The position numbers and the translations under genes are program-made. Positions 21,583 to 33,239 of a stretch of DNA of 64,000 bases are shown piece by piece (within the stretch, counting starts at the first letter, position 1; every line of letters starts with the position of its first letter). The notes below the pieces were generated by a model, which was given only the letters and a program-made list of their open reading frames with translations, had not been told where the DNA came from and ran no database searches. The stretch is from Melieria omissa (taxonomy: Eukaryota; Arthropoda; Insecta; Diptera; Ulidiidae). The stretch spans positions 61,503,900-61,567,899 of the forward strand of contig OZ020268.1 of the NCBI GenBank assembly GCA_963971225.1. Direction: 5' to 3'.

Positions 21583-23102
21583 ATACATACAATTTCTTGA
21601 GGCAACAAAACAAAAATCCGCGCAGCCCCCACACGTGTTGCTTCGTGGCTGTCACAACAACGACTGATTGAAAGAATGCATCTCTGATCTATATAACCAA
21701 TCAAATGCTTGTGGAACCCAAATACGCACAATCACTTTAATCAAAATGGCGTCAAAATTAAGCCAGAGTGACCACCTTTCACCAATTTGGTAAATGAAAA
21801 AAATATCCCACCGGCAGCATGATCGAAATTATGGCTGTTAAATCTCGACCCGTTAACGGATTTTAATAATATTATGCCTTATTATTTAGCTAGACTCGTA
21901 TGCTTTCTATAATGGTATCAATCATCCTTCTATACCCCAAGGTTCGAAAGCAAATCGATTTGGAACGGTGACTTTGAAAAAATTGCTAAATGGGTGCAAC
22001 CACTAAAATGCTTGTCAACACCAAATACATAAGTGCATATTAATAATTGACCCCTTAAAATTTAACCAGAGTCTTATGCTTTCTATATTGGTCCTTAACT
22101 TTTCATTATCCTTCAGGAGTAATGAGCATATCGATGCGCAAAGATAACATTGAAAAACTGCCTATTACCAAATACACACTCACCACTAAAGTGCTTATAG
22201 ATTCCAAACGGTATGGGTTACGTTAATAAAAAAACCCCTTAAAATGTAGCTAGAGATTGCAGCTTTATCAAATTAAATCAATAATTTGATTACTATTCGG
22301 CAATCATGAACAGATCGATGCGCAAGAGTGAAAATAAATGGCTGCCTACTGCAAAATCGATAAAATGCTTGTAAAATATGATGATTCTAGGTTTATAGAA
22401 AAAATAATAACCCTAAAACCTAGCTGGAGTTTTGAGCTTTCATAAATGGGTTCAATCTTCTCGCTATCTCAAATAATGCAGGAGAATTTCGTTGTGGAAA
22501 AGTGATATCGACCACATGATACATCTATATCAGGGGTGCCCAAAATCTTCTTATGGAAAAGCAAAAACCAATACATGTAAAGTTGCCCAAATAAATGCAA
22601 AAATATTATTTAATTAATTGAATTAGTTGAAAGCACATTGTGCATTGCGCTTGACCCTTAAAATTATAAGTGAAACAAATATAATGTTCCCATTTGTCAT
22701 TGCCAAAAGGCCAACCAATCGCCAACACAAAAAAGCATACACACAAAAACTACAACAACAAAAGCATCTAATTTTTTTTCATACATACAATTTCTTGAGG
22801 CAACAAAACAAAAATCCGCGCAGCCCCCACACGTGTTGCTTCGTTGCTGTCACAACAACGGATGATTGAAAGATCTATATAACCAACCAAATGCTTGTGG
22901 AACCTAAATACGCACAATCACTTTAATCAAAATGGCGTCAAAATTAAGCCAGAGTGACAACCTTTCACCAATTTGGTAAATAAAAAATATTTCCCACCGG
23001 CAGCATGATCGAAATTATGGCTGTTAAATCTCGACCCGTTAACGGATTTTAATAATATTGTGCCTTATTATTTAGCTAGACTCGTATGCTTTCTATAATG
23101 GT
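21583..23102 (+). repeat. 1.18-kb satellite array, block 5
   Basis: More than one monomer (landmark box at 21811 and 22996, 1185 bp apart), ending in ATGGT (23098-23102), the left TSD of the BEL element. Confidence 0.92.
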
Positions 23103-23352
23103 TGGCTAAATGAGTGCTTTTTCTAGTGATCTGTCGATCCCACCTCTAATCCCTTCCTTTCCTTGTCCCTTTGTACTCATGTTTCCCCCTATTTTCTGCT
23201 CCCCGGCTTCGGCCGTTCGTCTCGTTTAATGTTCATTGTATTCTCTGTACATTCGTGTGTTATCTAGCAAATAAAGCGCACGCAATTCCGCAAAACTCCC
23301 CGCGTCTCATTATTTCCCCAGCGTTCCGCCGACGGCTCAGAGATCTCGTTCA
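23103..23352 (+). repeat. 5' LTR of BEL/Pao element
   Basis: TGGCTAAATG…TCGTTCA, with a poly(A) signal AATAAA near 23269. It matches the 3' LTR closely for the first 160 bp and less so at the end. Confidence 0.9.
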
Positions 23353-23366
23353 TGGTCCTTCGAGCC
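23353..23366 (+). promoter_or_regulatory. Primer-binding site, tRNA-Tyr type (BEL/Pao)
   Basis: TGGTCCTTCGAGCC directly follows the 5' LTR and is complementary over 14 nt to the conserved tRNA-Tyr 3' end (GGCTCGAAGGACCA). Confidence 0.75.
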
Positions 23367-24875
23367 ATTCGCGAGTGAGCCGCGAATGTTTAACTCACAA
23401 ATAATAAACAGAAAACATTTACAAACTAAACTACAAACCACAAACGTGAAAAGTGAAACAAACAAAAGAGAAAAAACCAAATTGAGTGACAATATACAAA
23501 ACAGTGAAATCAACAATTAGAAACAGTGACACAACGATTAACAAGTGAACGAAACTAAAAAGTGTAACTACAAATATTAAAAGCCATCCTCGGCCCCCCC
23601 TTTCTCAAAAAAAAAAAAACACAAAAGCCGTCCCCGGCCCCCTGTTCGAAACAAAATACAAATTTAAAAGTTAAGTGCAGTGCAGAACAAAGCATAAAAG
23701 CACACAGTGCAGTGCAGTGCAACACAAACAAATTCAACACCCAAACGAGAAACCATCAAACAACAACAACACACAAACCCTACACAGGCGAAACGAGAAG
23801 AGACAGCAAAAAACAAAAGGGCATACATGATCAGCGGCACATCACAACGTTGGACAGACAACAACCAACAACATATCGAAGAAACCCTCATTCTCGGGCA
23901 CTGGGCCCTAATAAGATAAGCCCGAAAATTTTTAATAACAATTAACAATCACATTCACTAACACCCACATACACTTACACTTTGCAAATAACAAAAAAAA
24001 AATTATTTTTGTGAAGTCAATTTTAAATACCCATATTCCCATACATATATACCCACAAAATTATTTTGCCGTTGAATATTGTACATATATACAATATTCA
24101 ACTGGATCAAAAATCCCGCAAAAGCAGTTCGGCTACTGCCAAGTTATATTTTGCACATTTCCCGTGCACATAAAAATCAGCCGCTTATCCCCATTTCCAG
24201 CGCTCCTCCGTGTGCGCACATATTGCCCATTTCCTCAGCAGCAAACTGCCCAGCTGCTTTTTACATTCTGCGCGTCCACTTGTGCACATATTCACGCACT
24301 TTTCCTTGTGCTAAATTCGCACACACCAGTTGCCCACTTTGTCTTTGCGCTTGTACATAAGATCAGCAGCGACAGCCCAGCTGCTGTGTACACTCTGCGC
24401 GCCCACTGCTGCACTTATTTCCGCATTTCTTTTTGTGCTATATTCGCACGCACTTGGCAGCACGCATTCCCGCTGCTTGGCCCAAGTGCATATATATAAA
24501 CAAGAAAGCACAAAGCGGATACAGTGGGACAAACTTCTCATTTTCATTGCCCATTGAAAATTTTCTCCGACTTAGAAAATTTTCAATCGTGCATATATAT
24601 ATATATATATACTCATACACACACTTATATTTAAAATACACATTCAATTCAATATATACAGTGGGACAACAATAATAATTTAAAGTACATTGAAAATTTT
24701 CGACTTAGAAAATTTTCAATTGTACATAACAAACATTCACTGCACATTCGCTGCCATCCCAAGTGCATACAGTGGGACAGATATCGCCCACTCGCACCCA
24801 AAACTTTTTGTACATACAATTATTTTTACACTTTTTTACGTTCACTGACACAATAACACAAATACTCACATACAC

Positions 24876-24906
<31 letters not shown>

Positions 24907-25360
24907 TACATATATACACAAATATATATATATACACACAAATTTATACACATACACATACATACGTATATATTCACACACATTCACATTCCCATACAAA
25001 AAAAATTCACTTTTTCACAAATAAAAACAAATTTTCATACATATTTGACTACACATTTGTTATACATATTATAATAATTTCAACATACATTCCCAATTCC
25101 CACATACATTCACATTTATTTATTACCCATACATATATATCTCCCTACACATTTACACACACAAGTGTAAAATTTTGTATTTATTTATTTATTTGTTGCT
25201 CGACTAGAAATACAAATTCGTTTTAACGAATTGCCCCATTCTCAACTCTTCCCATTTTCAAATATCGTTCGCGCGGACGCGGTTAGACTTCACGTCTATT
25301 TTACAATACCCTACATATATTTATTTAAACTTTTACCCCTGTCGAGCTTTTTTATACACA
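23367..25360 (+). other. Long BEL/Pao leader with hairpins and simple repeats
   Basis: About 2 kb without a convincing gene. Two copies of a hairpin, TTGAAAATTTTC…GAAAATTTTCAA, lie at about 24553-24587 and 24688-24721. The phrase ACAGTGGGAC recurs at about 24521, 24658 and 24769. Two diverged units of roughly 125 bp rich in GCGC and TTGTGCTA occur at about 24230-24450. TA/CA microsatellite fills 24589-24612 and about 24860-24980. Confidence 0.7.
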
Positions 25361-27864
25361 ATGCCTATGGAGCGATCCCCCAAACGTCAACTCGTCACAA
25401 TGGAGACTCCTTCCTCCAGACACACAAAGTTATCCAATGCACGTTTGACAGTTCATGTCACTCGGGAGCCACCAAACACTCGCTCCAAACTCTCTAGTCC
25501 GAAAGCAACCGATCCCAGTGTTGCCAAATTTACTTTCGAGTACGATAGACTCGTGCAATTATGCACAAAATTTTCATCGGCTCCCATTGAGGATTTGACC
25601 AAATCCCTGGGCAAGCCCAATGGGAGAGGCTTATGTGCGCACATGAGGCAGTCTTCGTTGCTGAAGACAACAGCCAGCCCGACGGTTTCAAAGAGTCGGC
25701 TAGGCAAAAAATCGACGCATGCACAGACCAGTACGAGTTGTGCATGGCTCAGATGTCGGACATCATTGAGATGCTCCAAATTCAGTCCCCCCAGCCCGCT
25801 GCGCATATGGAACCGGTTCGACCCCTAGAATCAGCAAATACACCTTACATTTGCCTACAAGTTCCACCTTGTGATACCGAAACCTTTTTCGGGGGCTATG
25901 AGCAGTGGCCGTCCTTTCGGGACATGTTTACGGCAGTTTACATTAACCACCCCCAGCTCACTCCAGCCCAAAAATTGTATCACCTCCGATACAAGACGCA
26001 AGGTAAAGCCGGTGCTATTGTAAAGCAATACGCATTAACCGATGAGAATTTCGGACTCGCGTGGGAAGCTCTAAGATCCCGCTTCGAAAATAAACGCATA
26101 CTCGTTGACACTCAGATCCGATCCCTTTTAAATATCGGTCCTGCCCACACTGAAAATAGTGAGGCGCTACAGCGGATCCAAAGCACTATAAACAATTGTC
26201 TGTCTGTTCTCAATTCTCAGGCCGTAGACACTGACAATTGGGATCCGCTATTGGTTTTCATATGTTGTACCAAATTGCCCCAAGAGACACTCGCTCTATG
26301 GGAGCAATCACTGACATCCCGGAAGGATCTGCCACCCTGGTCGCAAATGGATGAGTTCCTGACCGGCAGATATGAGGTACTTGAACGGCTGCATAGCATT
26401 CGCCCTGCTAAGCCGAAACCGTCTCAACCTTCGACTTCCAATGTCCTCCCAAATCGGCCACACAAATCCCTTAACTATCACACTCAAGTGAAAAGGGACT
26501 TCGCGTGCAAACTCTGCAACGCAAATCATCCCATACGGACTTGCCAGAACTTCAAAGGACTCACCCCCCAGAGTCGATTAAAATACGTTCAGAAGCACAA
26601 TCTCTGCGTAAATTGTCTTGCTACCTCGCATCTCACTAAAGATTGTACAAGCAATTTTACGTGCTTATATTGCCAAAAGAAGCACCATTCTATGCTTCAT
26701 TTCCCTAAAGGCAATGCGCAACCCTCTCATACTCTCAACTGGTCACATTCGACCACTCCACAGGTCGCAACAGCTCCAAAACGAACGCACAACAACTCTG
26801 CTACTCATTCTCCCCTTTCGGATGCGCAACCCCGCACATCGTCCAGGCAAAGTACGCCCAAAGTACAAGCCCTACGCTCTAATAATGGCGCTCAATCCCT
26901 TCTGCCTACGGCACTGGTGTCTATTGAGCACGCAGGAAAGTTGTTCAAAGTTCGAGCGTTGATCGACCAAGCCTCTCAGCGTACCTTCATTTCCTCGAAG
27001 GTCCAGAAACGCCTCAAATTGCCAATCGAGAAAACTCCTTTCCAAATCTCGGGCATGGGCGGTCAGATTGTGCAAAATGCCAATCATACATGCTTCTTTA
27101 CATTGGCAGTCCCCCAATCGAGCACGAAACTCCCCGTGCAAGCAATCGTGCTCCAAGAGCTTACGAATTCGCTCCCATCTTCCCACATAAACGCTCCCAA
27201 TATGAAACATTTCGCCATGCTAGAACTCGCTGATCCAAATCCCTTCGAGACAGCGCAGATTGATATAGTGATTGGCAGTGATCTCATCCCGCAGATCATG
27301 CTCGAAGGTATCCACCGGAATGTATGTGGCAGCTTACTTGCTCAGCATACAGTATTCGGTTGGGTATTAAGCGGTCCAGTACCCCGTTCTTCGCATTTGA
27401 CATGTGCCACAGTGGTACCAGGTCGCCATATGCATACTGGACACGCCCTTCGAAATAATCTTCCTGCCCTAAAGGAAGCTCTTTCGCAAGTGATTGCCGC
27501 CCTCAATCCCGCAGGGTTTCCACCTCAGGAAATAATGGAAAATCACTTCGAGCCCACCACTCCTGCAAACTCATGCTCAAACTGGCAAATTTCCCCCTTA
27601 GTTGCCAAACGTTTCGACCCCGCAGGAGGGCTTTCGCCTCCAATGAAGGCTCCCAAAAGGGTTCGACAAGAGCGTTGGCGTGACGCCACTCGTTCTACAC
27701 ATTCACAGCAACTGACGGAAATTGCATTTCCCCGCAATTCCTCACTGCACCGACTCCATCCCGGGTCCAAAAAGAGGACAGTCGCCACTCCAGTGCGACT
27801 TGCTCCAAACGCTGCAAATCCCGCAGACGTCGGACTGATCGGGTATAAACTCCAAGATCTATAA
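25361..27864 (+). pseudogene. gag: BEL/Pao Gag and aspartic protease
   Basis: The start is at 25361 (MPMERSPKRQ), with a frameshift at about 25620-25640 into a frame open to 27864. The Gag region (DUF1759 type) has PPCDTETFFGGYEQWPSFRD and the conserved WDPLLVFICCTKLP. Zinc knuckles follow (CKLCNANHPIRTC, CVNCLATSHLTKDC, CLYCQKKHHSML), and then a BEL-type protease (DUF1758 type) with ALIDQASQRTFIS and VFGWVLSGPV. The residues after the catalytic Asp are Gln-Ala, not Ser-Gly. The C-terminal 120 residues past about 27520 drift into unrecognised sequence, and RT is deleted. Confidence 0.88.
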
Positions 27865-28460
27865 GATCTCCCTCTCGGGTGGAACGGCTTCAGCCATTCC
27901 TAAAGCCTAAGGTTATGCTCGTACAAGTCCAACCCCGGACCAAAGAGCGGTTGACTGCCTACACCCTCTCGAAGAGCAAACCGGCATCCTCGATCGGTTC
28001 CCTTGCTTCTCTCGAGCCCTACAAACATATTTATTATGACGTGCAAAATAATTCCTCATAACCCTCTCGAAATTCTCATTCTCCCTAAAGAAATGAAATG
28101 GCAATACAGCCAAAAATGTGTAAAAATATGTATCTTTTCATATTCCCTTGGCTCTGGCTTAAGCGAACCCCGCAGCTCAGCCACGTTTTCTCATTCCCAC
28201 GATGTCAGCCTCAATACTGTAATTTCCAATCATCTGACATCTACCTCCTTTGCAGATCGTACGCTAGCCGACCATCGCAGCAGCTGCCTTCAAGTTTATC
28301 CCGCATGGCAGCAAGGAGGCTCCAACGCACTCTCCAGGGTTTCATCATCAAGGATCGACGACAACTCCTCAGCCGTCAGCCCATCCTGCAGCCGTCCGCC
28401 GCAGTTCATCGCCAACTCTTCGCAACTTTAATAAATTGCAATATGCAATGGCGGCCGCGA
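27865..28460 (+). other. BEL/Pao 3' remnant without recognisable domains
   Basis: Sequence between the end of the protease frame and the 3' LTR. Only short frames exist, and I recognise no RT, RNase H or integrase motif. It probably joins the far 3' end of the element after a large deletion. Confidence 0.55.
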
Positions 28461-28707
28461 TGGCTAAATGAGTGATGTTTCTAGTGATCTGTCGATCCCA
28501 CCTCTAATCCCTTCCTTTCCTTGTCCCTTTGTACTCATGTTTCCCCCTATTTTCTGCTCCCCGGCTTCGGCCGTTCGTCTCGTTTAATGTTCATTGTATT
28601 CTCTGTACATTCGTGTTTTATTAACCCAATAAAGCGCAAGCACCGAACCGAACTTCCGCGCCTTTCCATTTTTTAAGCGTACCGCCGACGGCTCCAAGAG
28701 TTCTTCA
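28461..28707 (+). repeat. 3' LTR of BEL/Pao element
   Basis: 247 bp, preceded by GGCGGCCGCGA and followed by the TSD ATGGT. Confidence 0.9.
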
Positions 28708-30395
28708 ATGGTATCAATCATCCTTCTATACCCCAAGGTTCGAAAGCAAATCGATTTGGAACGGTGGCTTTGAAAAAATTGGTTCTTGGGTGCAACCACT
28801 AAAATGCTTGTCAACACCAAATGCATAAATGCATATTAATAATTGACCCCTTAAAATTTAGCCAGAGTCTTATGCTTTCTATATTGGTCCCTAACTTTTC
28901 ATTATCCTTCAGGAGTAATGAGCATATCGATGCGCAAGGATAACATTGAAAAACTGCCTATTGCAAAATACACACTCACCACTAAAGTGCTTATAGATTC
29001 CAAACGGTATGGGTTACGTTAATAAAAAAACCCCTTAAAATGTAGCTAGAGATGGCAGCTTTATCAAATTAAATCAATAATTTGATTACTATTCGGCAAT
29101 CATGAACAGATCGATGCGCAAGAGTGACATTAAATGGCTGCCTACTGCAAAATCGATAAAATGTTTGTAAAATATGATGATTCTAGGTTTAAAGAAAAAA
29201 TAATAACCCTAAAACCTAGCTGGAGCTTTGAGCTTTCATAAATGGGGTCAATCTTCTCGCTATCTCAAATAATGCAGGAGAATTTCGTTGTGGAAAAGTG
29301 ATATCGACCACATGATACATCTATATCAGGGGTGCCCAAAATCTTTTTATGGAAATGCAAAAACCAATACATGTAAAGTTGCCCACAAAAATGCAAACAA
29401 ATTATTTCATTAATTGAATTAGTTGAAAGCACATTGTGCATTTCGCTTGACCCTTAAAATTATAAGTGAAACAAATATAATGTTCCCATTTGTCATTGCC
29501 GAAAGGCCAACCAATCGCCAATACAAAAACTACAACAATAAAAGCATCTAATTTTTTTTCATACATACAATTTCTTGAGGCAACAAAACAAATATCCGCG
29601 CAGCCCCCACACGTGTTGCTTCTTGGCTGTCACAACAACGACTGATTGAAAGAATGCACCTCTGATCTATATAACCAATCAAATGCTTGTGGAACCTAAG
29701 TACACACAATCACTTTAATCAAAATGGCGTCAAAATTAAGCCACAGTGACCACCTTTCACCAATTTGGTAAATAAAAAAAATATCCCACCGGCAGCATGA
29801 TCGAAATTATGGCTGTTAAATCTCGACCCGTTAACGGATTTCAATAATATTATGCCTTATTATTTAGCTAGACTCGTATGCTTTCTATAATGGTATCAAT
29901 CATCCTTCTATACCCCAAGGTTCGAAAGCAAATCGATTTGGAACGGTGACTTTGAAAAAATTGGTTCTTGGGTGCAACCACTAAAATGCTTGTCAACACC
30001 AAATGCATAAGTGCATATTAATAATTGACCCCTTAAAATTTAGCCAGAGTCTTATGCTTTCTATATTGGTCCCTAACTTTTCATTATCCTTTAGGAGTAA
30101 TGAGCATATCGATGCGCAAGGCTAACATTGAAAAACTGCCTATTACAAAATACACACTCACCACTAAAGTGCTTATAGATTCCGAACGGTACGGGTTACG
30201 TTAATAAAAAAACCCTTAAAATGTAGCTAGAGATTGCAGCTTTATCAATGATGATTCTAGGTTTATAGAAAAAATAATAACCTTAAAACCTAGCTGGAGT
30301 TTTGAGCTATCATAAATGGGGTCAATCTTCTCGCTATCTCAAATAATGCAAGAGAATTTCGTTGTGGAAAAGTGATATCGACCACATGATACATC
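28708..30395 (+). repeat. 1.18-kb satellite array, block 6
   Basis: Resumes exactly where block 5 stopped. The monomer around 30240 lacks about 115 bp between TTTATCAA and GATGATTCTAGG. Ends in ACATC (30391-30395), the left TSD of the next element. Confidence 0.92.
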
Positions 30396-30433
30396 TGTAG
30401 AGTAGGCTGTTTATAAATCTATGTATGTATGCC

Positions 30434-31576
30434 CATGATGAAATAAACAAGGTGGTGTAAATATTGACACGTCGCTTTTGACACTCCCTTGTTTAGTGGT
30501 TGCGTTAAAAGGGAGTGGAAAAGGGGAATTATTTTGAGCTTTTTCACTAGATGGCGCTAATAATTTAGTACTTATTTCATACTAATGTAAATATACTAGG
30601 TGTGCGTTATTACAACCGGAAGCAGTCTCAAAAATATTTTTTAAGCGTTAATTTGAAAATATTGAATCAAAATTATTCCACATTTCCATCCATCAGGTTT
30701 CAGTAGCCATACAAGGAAGTTATTCGAGTTGTATTTCAATATAAGCCAACCAACTATATAATGCTGGACTTTGAACCGCTAAGCCAGTGCCATTAGTACT
30801 TCAATATTTTTATTCATTCATGCTGATGCAAACATATTAATTGCACTGTCTTGCGCAATCGCTCGTTTTCGAGATGCAATGCACTTTCGGTGAATGGACT
30901 GCAAAGGTAATGCGCTAACATAAACATTTGAATATCATTCAAGTTTTTATTGGGCTCACTCTGTTTGCATGGAGCCGTCTTGGGTGTGAGAAATTTCGGC
31001 ACACTCATCCCAAGAAACAAGGCTATCATTGCTATTGGGATAGCGTTTTTTCCCAACCGCCGTTTCTTCTCGCCTGGCTCAGAGCAAAAGTCCTGCGTTG
31101 AAAAATGAAGAGCACACACCTTCGCGGTGGGCGTGAAGTTCACTCCACAAGCCTTGCTCCATTTTTCCCTCGTAACCATATTCTGCGGCACATGAAACAG
31201 GGACACATTTTCGTGCGTCCAAATTCGATGGCACAAACTGCAGCTGGATTTCGGCATCGCAAATTGAAGCAAACACAATTAAAGAAAAACGACACAATAT
31301 ATTTGTTTGAAAATAACTGATTTTGAAACATATGCCAATATGTCTTTGGCTGAGAATCAATTCCATTGAATCAAATTGAACATACGCCATTTGTTTTCTG
31401 AGGTGATAAAATTCAAATTAGAGACAATGTTGTTCGTTATGTTTTCTGCTAGAAAGTACTATTTTTTGACTACGCAATTTTTTTTTGCTAAGGAAAAAAA
31501 AAGTATTTTTTAAAAGAAGCAACAATGTTTTTTCCAAGGGAGCATGAGCTTACACCACCTTGTTTATTGCATCATG
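30434..31576 (+). mobile_element. P-superfamily DNA transposon, 1143 bp, internally deleted
   Basis: Terminal inverted repeats of about 27 bp start CATGATGAAATAAACAAGGT at 30434; the 3' end (31550-31576) is the mirror with one mismatch. The outer bases CATGATGAAATAA are the same as those of the Drosophila melanogaster P element. Flanks carry an 8-9 bp duplication, (A)TGTATGCC, at 30425-30433 and 31577-31585; 8 bp is normal for P. A subterminal hairpin (ACTCCCTT…AAGGGAGT) lies at about 30483-30516. The only coding part is a THAP ORF on the minus strand, and the catalytic RNase H-like region is gone. Confidence 0.88.
30814..31278 (-). CDS. THAP-domain protein of the P-like element
   Basis: 154 codons; the second Met (MPKSSCSLC) is the likelier start, giving 147 residues. 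A C2CH THAP zinc finger fills about the first 75 residues: CSLC, then FHVPQ, REKWSKACG, and CALHF, ending near KNAIPI. THAP is the DNA-binding domain at the N-terminus of P transposase. The C-terminus has a short leucine-rich segment (ALHLENERLRKTVQLICL) that could form the dimerising coiled coil found next in P transposase. With no catalytic domain, the product could bind ends but not cut, as in the KP repressor of Drosophila. Expression is unknown. Confidence 0.75.
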   Translation of the reverse strand: MCLLQFAMPKSSCSLCHRIWTHENVSLFHVPQNMVTREKWSKACGVNFTPTAKVCALHFSTQDFCSEPGEKKRRLGKNAIPIAMIALFLGMSVPKFLTPKTAPCKQSEPNKNLNDIQMFMLAHYLCSPFTESALHLENERLRKTVQLICLHQHE

Positions 31577-31659
31577 ATGTATGCCTACCTTAGAATCGAA
31601 TGTCATATACCCTTTTTATAAAATAAATCATTCATCAACTTGCCCTGGAATATATCACA

Positions 31660-31674
31660 TTTGGCGACGAGGAT
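31660..31674 (+). promoter_or_regulatory. Probable primer-binding site (mag-like), tRNA-Ser type
   Basis: TTTGGCGACGAGGAT begins right after the LTR. TGGCGACGAGG is complementary to a tRNA-Ser acceptor end (CCTCGTCGCCA), and this motif is common in mag-like elements. Confidence 0.6.
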
Positions 31675-31860
31675 AAAACTTTTTTTTGTCAAAAAAAGAA
31701 AAAAATTTTTTTTTCTTCCCAATTTTTTTTTGTTTTTTTTTTCCTCATAAAAAAATTAAATTTTCCTGGAAATCATACCGAAGGGATTGCATCACCAATT
31801 TCATCGTCAATTCAGGAGTTCCGGCCAAACAGGGACAACTGGAGAAATTGGAAAGAAGTC

Positions 31861-33233
31861 TTGGATGCACATTTCAAAGCAATATCCTGCAATGAGGATA
31901 GGCGCAGGACTTCAATTTTATTGAAGACAATAGGGTTGGAGGCGTATGGATTGCTACGCGATCTTTGCGATCCAGTTTTGACCTCAATAAAAAAGTATGG
32001 CGATTTGTGCCTTTTACTCGAGCGCCATTATGCGCAGCCAGTAATAATTTTTCGCGAGCGCCAAAAATTTTTTGATGCTGTGAAGACGGCTGAGGAATCG
32101 GTTACTGCATGGTTTGCTCGGATAAAGAAAGTTGCAAAAGAATGTAAGTTCGGACAGCAACTTGACGCGTTCGTCCTTAATAAATTTGTAACGGGTCTCG
32201 ATGGCAAAATTTTTGAACGTCTTTGTGAAGAAGATGAAAATTTCACGCTGGAAGATGCGGTAAGAAAGGCCATGATGACGGAAGCCAGAATTCTGAGACA
32301 ATATGCTGACACGGACGTTAACATGATTGCAAGACGTAATCGCCAGCAAAACGAAAACTTCAACAACAACAACGATAAATATCACTACAAAAGCTACAAC
32401 AACAACAATCAAAATACCTACAACAAAAATAATTACCACAACAATAAAAACAAGGAAAAGAATAACAACACGCAAAAGAAGAAATGCAGCCATTGCGGAT
32501 GGAAAACACACGAGAGTGATAAGTGCCGATACAGAGGAAGTACCTGTCACAAGTGCAGCAAAGTGGGACACCTGGCGAATATTTGCACCAGCAAAAACGT
32601 TAATTTAGTATCAGAATCAAATGTTGATATTGATGCTGTTTGTAAAAGTAATTCTAACGATTTTCATACTATTACAGATTTTTCGGTCTACAGTGTTGCG
32701 ACCAAGCAGGCGTCTCCTCCATTTACCATTTCAGTGGAAATCAATAAAATTTCATTGGATTTCATTTTGGATACTGGTGCAGGTTGTTCAATTGTGCCGT
32801 AAGCAACATTTGATAAATATTTTATCGAAACACTTTGAAACCCTGTAAGGAGAAATTTTGTACTTACAACGGTGCTGATATCGAAGTGTTGGGTGAGTTT
32901 TATGCAACGATTAAGGTTCGTGGTCAATCGCATATTTTACGATTGATTGTTAGTAACACGTGCAGTCCACCAATTTTGGGACGTGATTTCATGTCACTAT
33001 TTGGTATTGGTTTTTCGCAAGTAAATTCGCTCACACAATATAATGACATTGTTTCGGAAATCAAAACAAAGTTTCAAAAAGTTTTTGAAGAATCACTGGG
33101 TACCTACAATGGTAGTAAGGTCAGTCTACACCTTTTAGATAACGTCAAACCGATTTTCTGCAAACCAAGACCAGTTCCACTTGCTTGGAGAGCAACAATT
33201 GAAAAACAGTTGCGAGAGTTAGTTGATAAATGA
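31861..33233 (+). pseudogene. gag: Gag, protease and RT N-terminus (mag-like)
   Basis: The 313-residue first frame has a capsid-like region (LLERHYAQPVIIFRERQKFF, SVTAWFARIKKVAKEC), an Asn/Lys-rich tract (about residues 160-205) and two zinc knuckles (CSHCGWKTHESDKC, CHKCSKVGHLANIC). The protease active site FILDTGAGCSIVP is in the same frame, so Gag and Pol were one polyprotein. A TAA at 32800 ends it. After a further frameshift near 32835 the frame resumes (NGADIEVLGEF, LGRDFMSLFG) and reaches the RT entry (PRPVPLAWR), stopping at 33233. It is non-functional as it stands. Confidence 0.87.
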
Positions 33234-33239
33234 GTTTTA

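Larger units (their letters stand above)
23103..28707 (+). mobile_element. BEL/Pao LTR retrotransposon, internally deleted
   Basis: LTRs at 23103-23352 (250 bp) and 28461-28707 (247 bp), with a TSD ATGGT (23098-23102, 28708-28712). The internal part has a leader of about 2 kb, Gag and protease of BEL type, and then only unrecognisable remnants. Reverse transcriptase, RNase H and integrase are missing. The 5-bp TSD and the Gag/protease families fit BEL/Pao. Confidence 0.92.
30396..31659 (+). repeat. 5' LTR of mag-like element, split by P element
   Basis: LTR halves 30396-30433 and 31577-31659 together match the 3' LTR at 34120-34231, apart from the duplicated ATGTATGCC made by the P-element insertion. 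Confidence 0.9.

Noticed and set aside
24000..24560. Overlapping frames of 75-160 residues in the BEL leader
   Set aside because: They arise in several frames at once over diverged repeats and have no recognisable domain or codon pattern.
32340..32470. Asn-rich tract as a prion-like host protein
   Set aside because: It is the linker before zinc knuckles in the mag-like Gag and matches no separate gene.
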